The translations under genes were made by a program, and so were the position numbers. A DNA stretch of 33,117 nucleotides, from assembly GCA_022841915.1 (NCBI GenBank), contig JALHQN010000034.1, positions 1 to 33,117 on the forward strand, in the 5' to 3' direction. Of the stretch, positions 15,135 through 22,482 are shown one piece after another (the first letter of the stretch is position 1; every line of letters starts with the position of its first letter). The notes below the pieces were generated by a model. It saw only the letters and a program-made list of their open reading frames with translations. It was not told where the DNA came from and did not search any database. The DNA is from Burkholderiales bacterium. GTDB taxonomy: Bacteria > Pseudomonadota > Gammaproteobacteria > Burkholderiales > WYBJ01.

Positions 15135-16118
15135 TTAATCAACCTTCAAGCCTATGCTCTTGACCAGTTTGGTCCAGCGCGAGATCTCGTCGGTCAGATG
15201 CTCCCCCAGTTCCTTGGGCGTGCTGGCGATCGCTTCCGACCCGTCGCGCAGCAGGCGCTCGCGCACGTCGGGCTGCTTGGCGATGTCCGCGATTTCCTTG
15301 TGCAGTCGAGAGATGATCGCTTGCGGCGTGCGAGCGGGGACGAGCAGCGCTTGCCAGATGGTGTTCTGGTAGCCCGGCAAGCCTGATTCGATCACCGTGG
15401 GCACATCGGGCAACTGCGCAGCGCGCTTGGTGCCCGCCGTGGCGATGGCGCGAAGTTTACCGCTGCGCACGAGGGCCATGATCGACGGCGGGCTGGCAAA
15501 CATCACCTGGATGCGGCCTCCGACTAGATCGGTGATGGCCGTGGGCGCCCCTTTGTAGGGGACGTGGACGATGTTCACGTTCGCCATCGAGTTGAACAAT
15601 TCACCCGCGAGACGGTTGGCTGACGCGATTCCGGACGAGCCGAAATGCAGCTTGCCGGGCTGCGCTTTCGCCATTGCGATGAGTTCACCCACTGTCTTCA
15701 CCTGCAGTGCCGGACTGACGACGATGACAGCCGAACTCGCTGCGAGCAGCGAGACCGGTGCGAAGTCGCGCTGCGGGTTGTACGGCAGCTTGGGATAGAG
15801 CGCGGGGTTGATGCCGAAACTCGTTGGGGCGAGCAAGAGCGTGTAGCCGTCGGGCGAAGCTCTCGCCACCATTTCGGCCGCGATGATTCCCGCACCGCCA
15901 GCCCGATTGTCGACGACGATCTGCTGCGAGAGTCGATCGCTCAAACCTTGGGCGAAGATACGCGCGATGAAGTCGGCATTGCCGCCGGTGGACTGTGCGA
16001 CCACCATGCGGATCGGTTTGATGGGATAGGTCTGTGCCACGGCGGCGGTCGAAAGTAGCAGGCAACCGAACACGGCAACACTCGTCGCCGGACGGAATCT
16101 GCGGGAACTTGTCGTCAT
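15135..16118 (-). CDS. Bug family tripartite tricarboxylate solute-binding protein
   Basis: A 327-residue Bug protein. I use the ATG at 16118 (MTTSSRRFRPATSVAVFGCL), which begins a good signal peptide ending near AVAQT; the longer frame to 16247 adds no exported start. Motifs: YPIKPIRMVVAQSTGGNADF, IVVDNRAGGAGIIAAEMVA, PDGYTLLLA, HVPYKGAPT and LPDVPTVIESGLPGYQN. The NADF ligand loop and NRAGGAG box differ from the other four Bug proteins here, so a different ligand is likely. A short hydroxyacid dehydrogenase remnant lies upstream, and the stretch around 16300 resembles the promoter of the Bug gene at 2667. Confidence 0.93.
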   Translation of the reverse strand: MTTSSRRFRPATSVAVFGCLLLSTAAVAQTYPIKPIRMVVAQSTGGNADFIARIFAQGLSDRLSQQIVVDNRAGGAGIIAAEMVARASPDGYTLLLAPTSFGINPALYPKLPYNPQRDFAPVSLLAASSAVIVVSPALQVKTVGELIAMAKAQPGKLHFGSSGIASANRLAGELFNSMANVNIVHVPYKGAPTAITDLVGGRIQVMFASPPSIMALVRSGKLRAIATAGTKRAAQLPDVPTVIESGLPGYQNTIWQALLVPARTPQAIISRLHKEIADIAKQPDVRERLLRDGSEAIASTPKELGEHLTDEISRWTKLVKSIGLKVD

Positions 16119-16195
16119 GCGATCTCCATGTTTTGTGGCCTTGAATGAACGGACAATCAAGGTGAATTGGGAGGGGATGCACGCTGCGACAGCAG

Positions 16196-16276
16196 CTATT
16201 TCAAGACTTCCGGGTTGAGCACATTGGTCGGTTTGCCGTCGAGCCAAGCTTCGATAATCGCGCCAATAGGCTTTTC
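16196..16276 (-). pseudogene. C-terminal remnant of a D-2-hydroxyacid dehydrogenase
   Basis: On the minus strand, about 26 codons read EKPIGAIIEAWLDG and then KPTNVLNPEVLK, followed by a TAG stop at 16196-16198. The ending N-V-x-N-P-E-V-L is typical of the last residues of D-2-hydroxyacid dehydrogenases. There is an in-frame stop shortly upstream and no body of the gene. It is best read as the tail of a deleted gene. The short length limits confidence. Confidence 0.5.
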
Positions 16277-16299
16277 AAAGCACCATTTTCTTTAGTTGG

Positions 16300-16321
16300 C
16301 ACTGTATCGCCCATGCTTCGA
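16300..16321 (-). promoter_or_regulatory. Promoter-like stretch similar to the 2739-2760 promoter
   Basis: These 22 bases match 18 of 22 with 2739-2760, the -10 region and spacer of the Bug promoter there. The -10 TACAGT (plus 16301-16306) is kept, but 17 bp upstream there is no TTGACC. The closest hexamer, TTGTTC, is only 13 bp away. It could be a weak or decayed promoter for the Bug gene starting at 16118. Confidence 0.35.
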
Positions 16322-16358
16322 ACAATCGCGCGCGCTGGCACACTCGGTGAGTGCGCGG

Positions 16359-16387
16359 TTGGCCGCTCGGAGTCCTCGGGATACAGT
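16359..16387 (+). promoter_or_regulatory. Sigma-70-like promoter, plus strand
   Basis: TTGGCC (16359-16364), 17 bp, TACAGT (16382-16387), followed by GCC. This is the same architecture as the promoters at 2740-2768 and 25167-25195. The next plus-strand gene is the iron-ADH-like gene at 16750, about 350 bp downstream; whether it is the target is uncertain. Confidence 0.4.
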
Positions 16388-16426
16388 GCCAGCGTGCGGG
16401 AAAGATCGTTTAAATGTCCTATGCGC

Positions 16427-16552
16427 CGCGATGTTGACGACCTCCATCATGCCGAACGAAATCGATACGCCGATGCAGACCGCCGTATAGAAGCCGCCGA
16501 GGAGAAGCCCCGAAATGCCGGCGTTCATCAGCAGATCGAGTGAGACATCCAT
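16427..16552 (-). pseudogene. LivH-like branched-chain ABC permease, N-terminal remnant
   Basis: On the minus strand, about 42 codons encode the start of a LivH-type inner-membrane permease: MDVSLDLLMNAGISGLLLGG, then FYTAVCIGVSISFGMMEVVN and IA, where intact proteins continue HGAF. The family sequence stops at 16427 and the frame continues into unrelated residues to a TAA near 16292. Fewer than 15% of the usual ~290 residues remain, so it is not functional. Its presence shows that a high-affinity ABC importer for amino or organic acids once stood here. Confidence 0.72.
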
Positions 16553-16749
16553 GGCGGTTCGGCTAGCGCCAGGGGACGCCGGGAATCACATCCGTCCGCA
16601 AGCTCATGTCCGCTTCCCCTTGATACGCTCGGTTGTACCCGCGTTGTTGTCTTCACTCTGGCAAACGCGGCGCGTGTTGGCTAGGCCCCGCCGTCCCGGC
16701 TAAGATAGCACGATCAGAGTGACGGCCATCCACGATGCGGGAGACGACC

Positions 16750-17964
16750 ATGAGCGAACATTCCTTCCGGGCGGCGGGTTATGTCTGGCGTCTGCACTGC
16801 GGCGCGCAGGCGATCGAGCAGGGGCTGAAGGAAGCGGTGGAACGCGGCAGGGCAAGGCGGGCGTTCGTGATCTGCTCGCCGTCGGTCAGTCGGCGGACGG
16901 ATACGGTGCAACGGATCAGCGCAAGTCTCGGCCCGCTGTTCGCGGGTGTCTATGACGGGATCGAAAAGGATTCGACCTACGCATCGGTCGTCGCCGGCAA
17001 GGATGCGGCCCTGGAAGCGGGGGCGGACCTGCTGATCGCGGTCGGCGGTGGCAGCGTCATCGTTGCCACCCGCGCCGTCGCGATCTTCCTTGCCGAAGCC
17101 GGCAGCCCGTTCGAGATCATGACCCAGTATCCCGAGGGCAAGCCCGCCTACAGTCCACGTCTGATGGCGCCCAAGTTGCCCATCATCAACATTCCCACGA
17201 CACCCACCAGCGCGATGAATCGGGCGGGCACCGGCCTGAAGAACCCCGATCTCGATCACCGGATGGAGTATTTCGATCCGAAGACGCGCCCGCAGGCGAT
17301 CTTCCTGGACGATGGCGCGTTGATGAGCGCGCCGCCCGACCTGATCCGGTCCACTGGCACGACCGTGTTCGCCGGGCTGGTCGGCTCCATGGCGCAGACG
17401 GACGTCAACCCGCTGGGGGAAGGCGACCGAAACCACGCATTCCAGTTAGCCTATCGTGCCTACCCGCGCCTGGTCCACGAGATCGATGCCGTGGAGCCAC
17501 GACTGGAACTCTGCATCGCGGCCTTCCTGCAGAACCGTGCCGAGGATGATGGCGTCCGCCGGTTTCGTGGCGGCGTCTTTTCGGGCAACTACGCGGTCTC
17601 CACCGCGTTGCATGTGCGCTATCCGCATGTGGGGCAGGGTGAGTCCACCTCCGTGGTTCACACGCCGAAGATTCGCATCTCGGAGGCCGTCGACCCGCGT
17701 GCCGCCCGTCAGGTCTCGGAAGCCCTCGAAGTCTGGCGGGATGGCATGAATGGTCGGGAGGCTGCACTGGCCGTCGCCGACAAGCTGGATGGGCTGTACA
17801 CGCGGATCGGGGTGCCGACCCGGCTGCGCCAATTGCAGATTCCGCGTGATGACCTGCGCGCCCTGGCCAATGACACGGTGAAGAACTTCAATGCCAATGC
17901 GGGGATGCGATCACCGCGGGAACAGGTGGAGGACGCGCTGCGTCTGTTGGAGGCCGCGTTCTGA
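16750..17964 (+). CDS. Iron-containing alcohol dehydrogenase-fold protein lacking canonical metal ligands
   Basis: 404 residues. The dinucleotide-binding half has the family's DLLIAVGGGSVIVATRAVA and IINIPTTPTSA blocks. In the second half, the normal TGxDALxH metal-binding segment reads STGTTVFAGLVGS, losing both the Asp and the first His ligand. The usual HxxxH-then-PHG stretch reads YAVSTALHVRYPHVGQGES, where only the His of the PH pair is clearly comparable. NAD(P) binding looks possible, but classical Fe/Zn catalysis looks unlikely; it may be a distinct subfamily. The start at 16750 is chosen for CGGGAG 6 bp upstream; an ATG at 16735 overlaps that site. It is the only plus-strand gene between Bug and CaiB remnants, with its own terminator-like hairpin, so it is probably an inserted cassette. 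Confidence 0.8.
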   Translation: MSEHSFRAAGYVWRLHCGAQAIEQGLKEAVERGRARRAFVICSPSVSRRTDTVQRISASLGPLFAGVYDGIEKDSTYASVVAGKDAALEAGADLLIAVGGGSVIVATRAVAIFLAEAGSPFEIMTQYPEGKPAYSPRLMAPKLPIINIPTTPTSAMNRAGTGLKNPDLDHRMEYFDPKTRPQAIFLDDGALMSAPPDLIRSTGTTVFAGLVGSMAQTDVNPLGEGDRNHAFQLAYRAYPRLVHEIDAVEPRLELCIAAFLQNRAEDDGVRRFRGGVFSGNYAVSTALHVRYPHVGQGESTSVVHTPKIRISEAVDPRAARQVSEALEVWRDGMNGREAALAVADKLDGLYTRIGVPTRLRQLQIPRDDLRALANDTVKNFNANAGMRSPREQVEDALRLLEAAF

Positions 17965-17973
17965 GCGTTCCTG

Positions 17974-18001
17974 TGTCAGCCCGCGCGGAACGCGGGCGAC
18001 A
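17974..18001 (+). terminator. Terminator-like hairpin after the iron-ADH-like gene
   Basis: TGTC and GCCCGCG (17974-17985, one bulged A) pair with CGCGGGC and GACA (17991-18001) around a 5-nt loop, beginning 10 bp after the stop codon. It is a strong 11-bp stem but has no T-run, so it may be a weak or Rho-assisted terminator. Recognisable CaiB sequence on the other strand ends at the same point. Confidence 0.55.
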
Positions 18002-18344
18002 GTCGCGGGAAGTCGGCGTGCAGCTTGACGAAGCCGAGACCGAGCCGATCCATCGTGCCGGGCGCCATGTTCTCGATCAACACGTCGGCGCCGCTGATGA
18101 GCTTCGTCGCGATCTGGTGACCCTCCGGGTCGTGCAGATCCAGCACGACCGTGCGCTTGTTGCGATTGAGAAAGTAAAAGGTTCCGGTGCGGGCATTGCC
18201 GGGACGACTCGGACCACCGGCGCCGGGCGGTTCGACCTTGATTACGTCGGCGCCCATGTCACCCAGTATCAATCCCGCGGTGGGGCCGGCGACGATCTGG
18301 CCCATTTCGATGACACGCATGCCTTCCCGGGGTAGTTGATTCAT
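17976..18344 (-). pseudogene. CaiB/BaiF CoA-transferase, 3'-truncated
   Basis: About 120 of the usual ~400 codons. The N-terminal domain is well kept: MRVIEMGQIVAGPTAGLILG, DMGADVIKVEPPGAGGPSRP, RNKRTVVLDLHDPEGHQI, and VLIENMAPGTMDRLGLGF. After FPRL (near 18003) it changes to SPAFRAG and a stop. The catalytic Asp, which lies further on in this family, is lost, so the product is not a functional transferase. The ATG at 18344 is preferred over the upstream TTG. The intact paralogue at 26352 shows what is missing. It lies downstream of the broken acyl-CoA dehydrogenase on the same strand. Confidence 0.82.
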
Positions 18345-18468
18345 GATCAAGCTGGAATCCTATGCGGGAGATTGCGATCCCCGTGCTTTGGCACAGGGCA
18401 TCGGCAGACATGGGGTAGTGCGACCATCGCAAGACCTCATGCGCGAGCTGCGATCGACGGGCGAATCC

Positions 18469-19691
18469 CTATGCACCGCCTTTCTTGGCGCTTCGCGAAC
18501 TGCGCGCTGAAGGCAGACCCAGACCGCGGCGGGCCACTTGGTCGCGCATGACTTGCACGCTGCCGTGATTGATCCCCGATTGGAACGAGCCCATCACGTT
18601 GTGTGCAAACAGCCCTTTTCGGATCGCACGCGCCGAGCCGTTCAACAGTTGCGCGTACGGCCCGAGCATCTGCGTGATCGCCTCGGTGGTTCTCACCCCG
18701 TGCTCCGGCGCCCAGACTTTCTCTGCCGATCCCTCGTAGGTAAAGTTCCCGCCGTGCTCAACGATGGACATGCTGCGCATCGTCATCAGACGACACACCT
18801 GGGCCTCGATCCATAGTTCGGCAATCTTGTCGCGAATCGCCGGATCCTTACCCGGCGAATAACCCTCGATGCTATTGCCCTTGACCCAGTTCACGATGTC
18901 TTCGTCTCGGCGCACGGAGATGAGATAGCGCGATGCGCCCACGCGGTCGAGATTCAGACCCATGGAGCCGACACGCCAGCCCTTGTTCTCCTCGCCTAGG
19001 AGGCAAGACTTGTGCACGCGCACGTCATCATAAAATGTCTCGTTGGTGCGGGCATGTCCGTAGGTTGTTCCCGGCGGGGCCTTCGGATTGTTCTGGATCG
19101 TCCACAGCGGGCGAACCGTTATGCCCGGCGTGTCCATCGGGATGAGAAAGATAGAGATGCCCTCGTGCTTGGGTGCGCTCTTGTCTGTGCGCGCCATGAG
19201 ATAGATGTGCGTCGATGAGTGTGCCGTCGACGTGTACATCTTCTGTCCGTTGATCACGTAGTAGTCGCCGTCTCGCACTGCACTGCAGCGTAGGCTAGCC
19301 AAATCGGCGCCGCCGGAGGGCTCGGTGAATCCCAGTGCGAAGGAAAACTCCCGGCTGATCAACTTCGGGATGAAGTGGCGCTTTTGCTCCTCCGTGCCCG
19401 CCGACATGATTGCGGGGGCACCGCTGCCACCCAAGCCGACAGGAATGCCGACCCTGAGAAACTCTTCCTCGACGATATATTGGCTGATGCGATCCCCCCC
19501 TGTCCGCCATATTCCTTCGGATAGGCAATGCCCAGCCAGCCTTTGTCGTGGATTTTCTTGAATAACTCTGTTGCTGCGCGCCGAATTTTGACCCTCTTGG
19601 CGTCCTCCAGTTTGCATTGTTTGCGCCGGGTGTCAGCAAAGTCGCACCCGGCGGACGAATGTTTTGACCGAACGGGGTCTCCCATATTTGG
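18469..19691 (-). pseudogene. Acyl-CoA dehydrogenase, frameshifted at a G7 tract
   Basis: The body of an acyl-CoA dehydrogenase is in one frame: YIVEEEFLRVGIPVGLGGSG, GFTEPSGGADLASLRC, VINGQKMYTSTAHSS, and RTNETFYDDVRVHKSCLLGE, ending at 18469. The preceding segment (ATELFKKIHDKGWLGIAYPK then EYGGQGG) is in another frame. The two join at a run of seven G on the minus strand (plus 19494-19500); eight would restore GGQGGDRISQYIVEEE. Upstream, the same frame as the N-terminal segment meets a TAG at 19692-19694, and no convincing start was found, so a second lesion is likely. In-frame C-terminal sequence HGSVQVMRDQVARRGLGLP replaces the more common GTSEIQR-type block. Confidence 0.8.
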
Positions 19692-19926
19692 CTAGCGCCC
19701 CAGCAGGTGATTCCTAAGAAAAGAGACACGTTCAGGCAGCGCTTGACGAGCCCGGACGACCAATGCACCGGGCACTTCTATCGACTTTCATTCATAGTTG
19801 GCATGTGTAGCCGGTCTGATGGTCATACGACGACTGGAGGCCAGGAAACATTGCGGGTGACACTTCGGTGACGAACAAACGGACGATACGGCGTGTCTCT
19901 TTTGTGCGATCGAAAGCCAAGGTCCC

Positions 19927-22107
19927 TCACTTCGCTATTCCTCCCTGACGCAACAGCGCGTCAGCGATCGTAAATCCCGAACCGTCGTCGTGCACGATCA
20001 CAGGATTGAGCTCGAGCTCCGCGATCAAGCAGCCGGCGTGGTGCGCGACGTGCGCGATCTGCGAGAGCTGGGCCACGAGCTTAGCGAGCGAAGTGAGATC
20101 AATCCTTCGTTTACCGCGAAAGCCATCAAAAAGCGCGCTTGACTTGAGCGAGCGTAATAGTGCCTCAGCTTCATCGTGCGAAAGTGGTGCGTGACCATAG
20201 GCCACGTCCTTGAAAAGCTCGACGGCAATTCCGCCCAGCCCGACCATCATCAAAGGCCCGAAGCTCGCATCGTTGATCATGCCGATGATCACCTCATGCC
20301 CAGGCGGTGCCATCTTTTGTACCAAGACGCCATGGATCGAATCGGTCGGCGCTACCTGGCGACCGGCCTGCAGCACTGCCTGATAGGCTTCACGCACCGC
20401 TTGTGTCGATTGCAGGCCCAACTTCACGCCCCCGATTTCCGTCTTGTGAGCGATCAAGGGTGATTGAATCTTCACAACCACGGGAAACCCGATCCGCTGC
20501 GCTGCGCTGACGGCCTCGTCCGCCGAGCGACACAACGCGTCGTTCGAGACCTCAATACCGCATTCCTTCAACATGGCGCTGACTTCGTGTTCGCACAACA
20601 TGTCAGCCGCCGAAGCGTCCAATGCTCGGCGCACAGCGCTCACCGTACGCTCGTTACTGCTCGCGTCGATTGTCACCGCCGATCGCTTGGAGATCGCTTC
20701 GACCTGACGAGCACGATTGAGTGTCTTGGCAAGCGCGGTGCCCATGAGTTGGGCATCTGCGTGCACGTATATCCCGGCGTCTATCATCTTCTTGCGGGCG
20801 AAGCTCGACGGATCGGTGTAACAAAAGGCCGTCACGGGCACGCCAGACGCAATCGACGGCCGCGCGATCTCTTGCGGATCGACCATGATCGAGGTTTCGC
20901 TCGTCAGCGAATGCACGCTGACGAGCAAGTCGATCTCACCGCATTCGAGGAGGATACTGGCAGCCTTCACCGAAGCGCCGGTACGCGTAGCACCCGCGGT
21001 GACATCGACCGGATTCTGAGCGGTGGCGTAACTCGGCACCATGGCAAGGATGGCCTTCTGGGTCTTTTCGGAAAGGATGGGCAACTCCAGACCATGGCGC
21101 TCGAGCGTGTCAGAGATGAGTGCGCCGGATCCACCTGATGGCGTGAGCACCGCGACTCGGTTTCCCTTGAGTTGCGGGCATGTGGTCAATACGCCGAGGA
21201 TCGCGGTCGACTCGCTCAAGTCCGAACAAGGAATGACTGCGTACTTGGCGAAGAAGGCGTCGTAGGCGGCCGCCCAACCGGCGATGCTCGCGGTGTGGGA
21301 TTGGGTCGCGCGGCTGCCGGCTGCTGAGCGGCCGACTTTGATTGCGACGATAGGCTTCTTCAGCTCAAGCGCCCGTTGACATGCGGCCTCGAAGCGCGGG
21401 ACGTCGCGGATGCTCTCCAAGAACAACATGAGCACATCGGTATTCGCGTCTTCGATCATGTAGTCAAGACAGTCGCCCGCGGTGACATCGGCTTCATTGC
21501 CTGTCGATATGGCGTAGCTGAATTGAATGCCGGCCTTCAACGCACGGTGCAGCATACCGAAGCCGACTCCGCCACTTTGCGCGATAGACGCGACGCGCTT
21601 GCGGCCGGGGATCTTGCCCTCTGGACCCCAGGCCAGTTCGACGGTGGGGCTGAAGGTCGCGCTCACATTGTGAAAAACATTGAGATAGCCCTCGCTGTTC
21701 GGTCCAACGATACGCATGCCGGCTTCGCGGCCGATTGCAGCAATGCGCTCTTGCAGCTTTGAGCGCTCGGTACTCTCTTCTGCAAAGCCGGAAGAGAGAA
21801 TGAGCACGCTTCCCGCCCGGGCTACGGCACATTGCTCAAGTGCAGCAATGACACCGTTTGCCGGAATGGCGATTACCGCAAGATCGATCTTGCCTTTTGC
21901 GTCAGCGGCCGCCTCGATGATAGTCGGGTAGCAGCGGCGGCCATGCACCTCTTGGTGGCTCGGATTGATCGGAATCACATCTCCGGTGTAGCCGCCACCG
22001 AGCAGCGCTTCGAGAAATCGACTGCGAATACCCACGGCGTTCGGTGTCGCGCCGAACACGGCGATTCTCTCTGGGTGAAAGAAACTGTGGAGGGAATGGG
22101 TCGTCAT
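19927..22107 (-). CDS. NDP-forming acyl-CoA synthetase (acetate-CoA ligase family)
   Basis: A 726-residue single-chain ligase making acyl-CoA from a free acid, CoA and ATP. Residues from about 5 onward are the CoA-binding Rossmann domain (FFHPERIAVFGATPNAVG). The next flavodoxin-like domains contain GPNSEGYLNVF, VASIAQSGGVGFGML and the likely phospho-His in RATQSHTASIAGWAAAY. The last ~220 residues are an ATP-grasp domain (KECGIEVSNDALCRSADEAV, FPVVVKIQSPLIAHKTEIGG, and ELNPVIV near the end). The start at 22107 (MTTHSLHSFFHPE) fits the family and has GGAG upstream. The substrate could be any short, aromatic or branched acid; the neighbouring dehydrogenase, crotonases and thiolase suggest that it feeds them. 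Confidence 0.92.
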   Translation of the reverse strand: MTTHSLHSFFHPERIAVFGATPNAVGIRSRFLEALLGGGYTGDVIPINPSHQEVHGRRCYPTIIEAAADAKGKIDLAVIAIPANGVIAALEQCAVARAGSVLILSSGFAEESTERSKLQERIAAIGREAGMRIVGPNSEGYLNVFHNVSATFSPTVELAWGPEGKIPGRKRVASIAQSGGVGFGMLHRALKAGIQFSYAISTGNEADVTAGDCLDYMIEDANTDVLMLFLESIRDVPRFEAACQRALELKKPIVAIKVGRSAAGSRATQSHTASIAGWAAAYDAFFAKYAVIPCSDLSESTAILGVLTTCPQLKGNRVAVLTPSGGSGALISDTLERHGLELPILSEKTQKAILAMVPSYATAQNPVDVTAGATRTGASVKAASILLECGEIDLLVSVHSLTSETSIMVDPQEIARPSIASGVPVTAFCYTDPSSFARKKMIDAGIYVHADAQLMGTALAKTLNRARQVEAISKRSAVTIDASSNERTVSAVRRALDASAADMLCEHEVSAMLKECGIEVSNDALCRSADEAVSAAQRIGFPVVVKIQSPLIAHKTEIGGVKLGLQSTQAVREAYQAVLQAGRQVAPTDSIHGVLVQKMAPPGHEVIIGMINDASFGPLMMVGLGGIAVELFKDVAYGHAPLSHDEAEALLRSLKSSALFDGFRGKRRIDLTSLAKLVAQLSQIAHVAHHAGCLIAELELNPVIVHDDGSGFTIADALLRQGGIAK

Positions 22108-22482
22108 GGCAGATGCACTCCGAATGAAAGATCGGCATATGGCGAGGTTTGATCGGTTACTCGCGTGGTGTGCTCGCTTCGCGGGTGAATCAATCGTACT
22201 TGGGCTACTCGGTTCTTCTGGGCTACGGGATGGCCTTGGTCCTGCCACCCATTACATAGTCCCTCCCTGTGCAAACGTGTGGTCTCACCCGGTTGCGCGG
22301 ATGACGTTCGCTATGACGGTGCTACAAAGGGTCACGATCAGCCGCGCCGTACCGGGAACGAACCTGTCCCTAAAACCGGCGTGATGCAGGTGACCCAGGA
22401 CGTATCGCGTGCGGCAAAGCTCCCGTCGGATAAGCGAGATTGGTCGCTTGGCTGCGAGGTGCACCGCGCGCCGGGGGCAATC
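22108..22482. other. Intergenic region, 375 bp
   Basis: It lies between the thiolase-like gene's stop and the acyl-CoA synthetase start, both on the minus strand. No gene is recognised. It is long enough to hold a separate promoter for the synthetase, but none was identified with confidence. Confidence 0.4.

Larger units (their letters stand above)
16297..16391. repeat. 12-bp inverted repeat carrying two promoter-like cores
   Basis: TGGCACTGTATC (16297-16308) and GATACAGTGCCA (16380-16391) are perfect inverted repeats, 71 bp apart. Similarity continues imperfectly inward (CTTCGA versus CTCCGA on the paired strand). Each arm contains the TACAGT-GCC core, pointing away from the centre. Confidence 0.6.

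Noticed and set aside
16735-16749. Upstream ATG (16735) as the start of the iron-ADH-like gene
   Set aside because: It would place the good CGGGAG ribosome site inside the coding sequence; the ATG at 16750 is correctly spaced from it.
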